From Chloroflexota bacterium (GTDB lineage Bacteria > Chloroflexota > UBA6077 > SHYK01), in the NCBI GenBank assembly GCA_016202435.1, contig JACQOR010000081.1, positions 1 to 53,545 on the forward strand: a stretch of 53,545 nt of DNA, written 5' to 3'. Positions 50,058 through 53,545 of the stretch are shown here, piece by piece. Positions within the stretch are counted from its first letter, which is position 1. Each line of letters begins with the position of its first letter. The notes beneath the pieces were generated by a model, which saw nothing but the letters and a program-made list of their open reading frames with translations, was not told the origin of the DNA and searched no databases. The translations under genes were made by a program, and so were the position numbers.

Positions 50058-50783
50058 TCAAACCTGACCAATGTGTACCGTCACGGAGCCGAACCCGAGC
50101 CGATTGAAACGTACGTTGCGAAAGCCAACGCTGCGCAGCATCGTTGCCAGCTCCACGGCTGTTGGCAAGGGACCCAACGAGGCGGGCAGGTACCGATAGG
50201 CCGCCCACTCGCCCGAGAGCGCCCCGCCAATCACGGGAACGACTTGCTGGAACCACCAACCGGCCAGACCGCCAAGCGCATTGGACGGGGGATGGGTCAC
50301 CTCCAACGCGATCACCCAGCCGGCCGGCTTCAGGACGCGCCGCATTTCGGCCAGCCCGGCACCCAGATCCGAGAGATTGCGCAGCAAGAACGCGCTGCTT
50401 ACCCGATCGAAGCTTTCGTTGGGGAACGGCAGGCGGAGCACGTCAGCTTGCACCAGTTCCAGGGCGGCGCCGGACTTCTTCCGTCGAAACTTTTGCTGTG
50501 CCGCGAGGAGCATGGACTGGGAGAAATCCACTCCAACGACCAGTTGAGCGCCCGCCCGTTCGAACTGAATAGCAAGATCTCCGGTGCCAGTGGCCAGATC
50601 GAGCACCGAGGTTCCGGCGGGCTGCGAGACTCGCGCGGCAAAGCGGCGCCACCGACGATGCTGGCCCAGGGACATCACGTCATTGACGAGATCGTACCGG
50701 CTAGCTACCCGGTCAAACATCGCCCGCACCTGTGCGCCCCGCTCGCCTTGGGGCGGAACGAAACCCGTGGCGTCCGGGTTCAC
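50058..50783 (-). CDS. Demethylmenaquinone/ubiquinone methyltransferase UbiE/MenG
   Basis: VRAMFDRVASRYDLVNDVMSLGQHRRWRRFA...SVLDLATGTGDLAIQFERAG...SSAFLLRNLSDLGAGLAEMRRVLKPAGWVIALE. Confidence 0.93.
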   Translation of the reverse strand: MNPDATGFVPPQGERGAQVRAMFDRVASRYDLVNDVMSLGQHRRWRRFAARVSQPAGTSVLDLATGTGDLAIQFERAGAQLVVGVDFSQSMLLAAQQKFRRKKSGAALELVQADVLRLPFPNESFDRVSSAFLLRNLSDLGAGLAEMRRVLKPAGWVIALEVTHPPSNALGGLAGWWFQQVVPVIGGALSGEWAAYRYLPASLGPLPTAVELATMLRSVGFRNVRFNRLGFGSVTVHIGQV

Positions 50784-50849
50784 GGGCGGCCGCGGCTCGG
50801 ATTGTGGGAGGCGCAGGAAGTCAGAGAATCACCGACATGGTGCAGCGCC

Positions 50850-51908
50850 CTACGAGAGACTTACCTCGTCGTCCTCAGTGACTCCCTCACCTACGGCGAC
50901 CCGGAGCGGCATGGCACCAACTGCCGCCGCGCGAATCTGCTGCTCGATCTCATCAGCCATTTCGGGATTCCGCTTCAGGTATTCCTTCGCGTTCTCTCGG
51001 CCCTGGCCCAAACGCGTATCGGCAAACGAGTAGAAGGCACCGGTCTTGTGGATGATTTCGAGCTCCGTGCCTACGTCGAGCAAGCCACCGGTCCGGGAGA
51101 TGCCCTCGTTGTACATGATGTCGAACTCGGCCACTCGGAAGGGTGCAGCCACCTTGTTCTTCACCACGCGGACCCGCGTCCGGTTGCCGATAACGCTGGT
51201 CCCCTGTTTGATCGAGTCCGTGCGGCGAATGTCAAGACGCAACGAAGCGTAGAACTTGAGGGAACGGCCGCCGGGAGTAGTTTCCGGGTTGCCGAACATC
51301 ACGCCGATCTTCTCTCGCAGTTGATTGGTGAAGATCATCGACGTCCGAGAGCGACTGATGGCTCCGGTCAGCTTGCGGAGCGCCTGGGACATGAGTCGGG
51401 CCTGCAAGCCCATGTGGGCGTCGCCCATCTCCCCTTCGAGCTCGGCGCGTGGCACGAGGGCCGCCACCGAATCCACGCACACCACGTCCACCGCGCCGCT
51501 GCGTACCAGGGCCTCGGCAATCTCCAGGGCCTGTTCTCCGGTGTCTGGTTGCGAGACCAGCAGGTCGTCGATCTTGACGCCGCAGTTCTGCGCGTAAATC
51601 GGGTCTAGGGCATGCTCAGTATCGATGAGCGCTGCCACCCCTCCCGTCGCCTGGGCCTGGGCCATGATGTGCTGCACCAGTGTCGTCTTGCCGGAAGACT
51701 CTGGGCCGAAGATCTCGGTCACTCGCCCCCGGGGGATGCCACCTACGCCCAGGGCCAGGTCGAGAGAGATCGATCCAGTTGGGATGACTTCGATGGCGAG
51801 CCACGCTGGTGCGTCGCCCAGACGCATGACGGCGCCCTTGCCAAAGCTCCGCTCGATATGGTTCAACGCCATGTCGAGGGCGCGCTGTCTATCAGCATCC
51901 AACGACAT
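50850..51908 (-). CDS. recA: Recombinase RecA
   Basis: [68 protein letters not shown]. Confidence 0.99.
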   Translation of the reverse strand: MSLDADRQRALDMALNHIERSFGKGAVMRLGDAPAWLAIEVIPTGSISLDLALGVGGIPRGRVTEIFGPESSGKTTLVQHIMAQAQATGGVAALIDTEHALDPIYAQNCGVKIDDLLVSQPDTGEQALEIAEALVRSGAVDVVCVDSVAALVPRAELEGEMGDAHMGLQARLMSQALRKLTGAISRSRTSMIFTNQLREKIGVMFGNPETTPGGRSLKFYASLRLDIRRTDSIKQGTSVIGNRTRVRVVKNKVAAPFRVAEFDIMYNEGISRTGGLLDVGTELEIIHKTGAFYSFADTRLGQGRENAKEYLKRNPEMADEIEQQIRAAAVGAMPLRVAVGEGVTEDDEVSLS

Positions 51909-51955
51909 GCTGCCCGACCCCCACGAGGTGCTTGACGCCGCGCGTCAGCCGCTCA

Positions 51956-51983
51956 ATGATAGCACATGCGTTCTATTCGTCAA
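51956..51983 (-). promoter_or_regulatory. recA promoter with embedded SOS-box-like palindrome
   Basis: Reverse strand TTGACG-N16-TATCAT; spacer holds TAGAACGCATGTGCTA (51960-51975), close to GAACN4GTTC. Confidence 0.6.
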
Positions 51984-52474
51984 GCCCCCGCGAGACTTTC
52001 GACGAGCAGCTCCAGGGCCGCTCGGACGCCAGCCTCCCGGACCTCAGCTCGCGAGCCGGGCCATACGTCGCGGCGGATCCGTGTCCCTCCGGGCGTCGCG
52101 ACTGCCACGTAGACCAAGCCTACTGGTTTTTCGGCCGACCCACCACCGGGGCCCGCGATTCCGGTGACTCCTATGCCCACGGCGGCCCGCATGCGGTCCC
52201 GAACGCCCTCCGCCATGGCTCGAGCCACCGGTTCGCTCACGGCGCCGTGCTGCTGAATCAGTGAGGAAGCCACGCCGACGAGCTGCTCTTTCACCTCGTT
52301 GGCGTATGAGACGATTCCACCCTTCACGTAGTCCGACGAGCCGGGGATCGCCGTCAACGCTCCGGCGAGCAAGCCACCGGTACAGCTTTCCGCCACGGCC
52401 AGGTCGAATCCGCGAGTTCTGAGTGCCTCACCTGCCACCGCGGCCAGCCGCTCCGCGTCAGTGAAGCCGGACAC
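51980..52474 (-). CDS. CinA C-terminal domain protein (nicotinamide-nucleotide amidase family)
   Basis: [44 protein letters not shown]...[25 protein letters not shown]. Confidence 0.93.
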   Translation of the reverse strand: MSGFTDAERLAAVAGEALRTRGFDLAVAESCTGGLLAGALTAIPGSSDYVKGGIVSYANEVKEQLVGVASSLIQQHGAVSEPVARAMAEGVRDRMRAAVGIGVTGIAGPGGGSAEKPVGLVYVAVATPGGTRIRRDVWPGSRAEVREAGVRAALELLVESLAGA

Positions 52475-52480
52475 GCACCG

Positions 52481-53254
52481 CTAGCCGACGATCCAGGTAG
52501 CCTCGGCCGCCTGCCCCCGCTGGCCGAGAGGACCCTGCGGGACCCCGTTTACCGAGATCTCGATCCCCGCGGCGTTACCCACTCGGAGCCTGATCCCTTG
52601 CCTGCCACTGAACGTCCGCAGCGTGCCACTGGGCAGTGTCTCGGCTAGAGCCGGATTGCCGTCCACCCACACCTGCACCCAGCTTCGCTCGGTCGTGCGC
52701 GCCTCCAGCAGCAGGCCGGTCACCGGCGTGGGCGAGGGGAGTGACGTCGGGGGCGGAGGACTTGTCGCGGTCGGGAACGGGGTCAGCAGCGCCGATACGC
52801 TCCGTCCGGTCTGCGTGGGGAGGGCCGGGGCGGTCACCGCGCCTCCTCCGGCCTCGAGGCTGCGCGCCAGAGAATTGTATTGCGCCTGCAGGTAGGCAAA
52901 AAGCCCAACGCCGGTGGCGACCACGAGCACGGTGACGATAGCTTTGAGAGAAACGATAGGAGGCCGATCCATAGCAGGCAAAGCCGGCCGCACGATATCC
53001 CGTTCGACTGGCCGGGCACGTCCGTAGCGAGCGAGCAGCTCCGTCGGGTCAAGGCCCAGCAACGCGGCATACTGCCGAATCAGGGCCCGCGCGTACACTC
53101 CGGGCGGGAGTGCCGCGTAGTCATCCGCTTCGAGCGCCTGGAGGTATCTCTGGCTCACGCGGAGCGTCTGCTGAACGTCCGCCAAGCTGAGCGCCTTCTC
53201 TCCACGAGCTTGCCGCAGTAGCGCTCCGATGGAGGGCCCCAGGCCGGCGTCCAA
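52481..53254 (-). CDS. RodZ-like protein (HTH, TM, DUF4115-like C-terminus)
   Basis: IGALLRQARGEKALSLADVQQTLRVSQRYLQALEADDYAALPPGVYARALIRQYAALLGLD; TM; C-term RTTERSWVQVWVDGNPALAETLPSGTLRTFSGRQGIRLRVGNAAGIEISVNG. Confidence 0.9.
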   Translation of the reverse strand: MDAGLGPSIGALLRQARGEKALSLADVQQTLRVSQRYLQALEADDYAALPPGVYARALIRQYAALLGLDPTELLARYGRARPVERDIVRPALPAMDRPPIVSLKAIVTVLVVATGVGLFAYLQAQYNSLARSLEAGGGAVTAPALPTQTGRSVSALLTPFPTATSPPPPTSLPSPTPVTGLLLEARTTERSWVQVWVDGNPALAETLPSGTLRTFSGRQGIRLRVGNAAGIEISVNGVPQGPLGQRGQAAEATWIVG

Positions 53255-53545
53255 CTATCCAACTCCAGGGTGTGAAGCTTGCGTCACGTTTGCGATGCGA
53301 TCCCAGAGGTCGTGGCGACCGCGCCTATGATACCTAAACCCGGCCTCACGACTTTTCCAAACCTGACAGACTGACACCCTCCGGTCCACGGGCGCGCGCA
53401 CCGGGTTGGAGCTCCAATTCCTACCGGTTTCCGACGCGCGTCGGACGGTCCGCGTACTCCGGGCTCCTAATCATTCTTGCGTCCGCACTGGTGCGTAACG
53501 GGGGAAGTTCGCTGGCGTTTTCTTACGGCTGTTGCCCTGGCGTCC

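Noticed and set aside
49908-51608. 566-aa + strand ORF opposite ubiE/menG and recA
   Set aside because: Mirror ORF of high-GC coding DNA; the opposite strand encodes unmistakable RecA and UbiE/MenG.
1-53545. CRISPR arrays, IS elements, integrases, restriction-modification or known defence genes
   Set aside because: None recognised on either strand: no regularly spaced repeats, terminal inverted repeats or transposase-like translations.

Overview
This is a high-GC, gene-dense bacterial chromosomal window, mostly housekeeping. From gene content and order I suspect a Chloroflexota-like lineage, but this is unverified. No CRISPR array, transposase, integrase or phage gene was recognised. Left to right it contains: a frameshifted MFS transporter end; a cytochrome c maturation operon (ccmF, ccmH, and a CcmI-like/BNR-propeller fusion); tRNA-Leu(UAG); a strongly diverged TGT-like protein; family-4 UDG; FtsK/SpoIIIE; a YfhO-like membrane protein; rplU-rpmA-rpmE; XRE regulator/DUF2851/Cys-rich ORF; acpS-nnr; a second XRE regulator; alr; proS-HEAT; two Opp/Dpp ATPases without permeases; MoxR/DUF58/transglutaminase; secA; an HDAC-like protein; ftsH; ftsB; TolB-like; a complete-looking pyrR-pyrB-pyrC-carA-carB operon ending in an unusual pyrK/pyrD hybrid; PucR-glnA; ubiE/menG; recA; cinA; and a RodZ-like protein. 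The best leads are (1) a compact PyrK-PyrD hybrid that appears to lack both the PyrK Fe-S segment and the N-terminal half of PyrD, and carries a frameshift; (2) a TGT paralogue whose catalytic Asp and substrate-recognition motifs are replaced while its Zn site is kept; (3) a PyrR-type attenuator with terminator, antiterminator and anti-antiterminator all readable in the sequence; (4) a CcmI-like protein whose C-terminus is a BNR/Ycf48-like propeller; and (5) several operator-like inverted or direct repeats upstream of regulators. All assignments were read by eye from the translations; no database searches were run.
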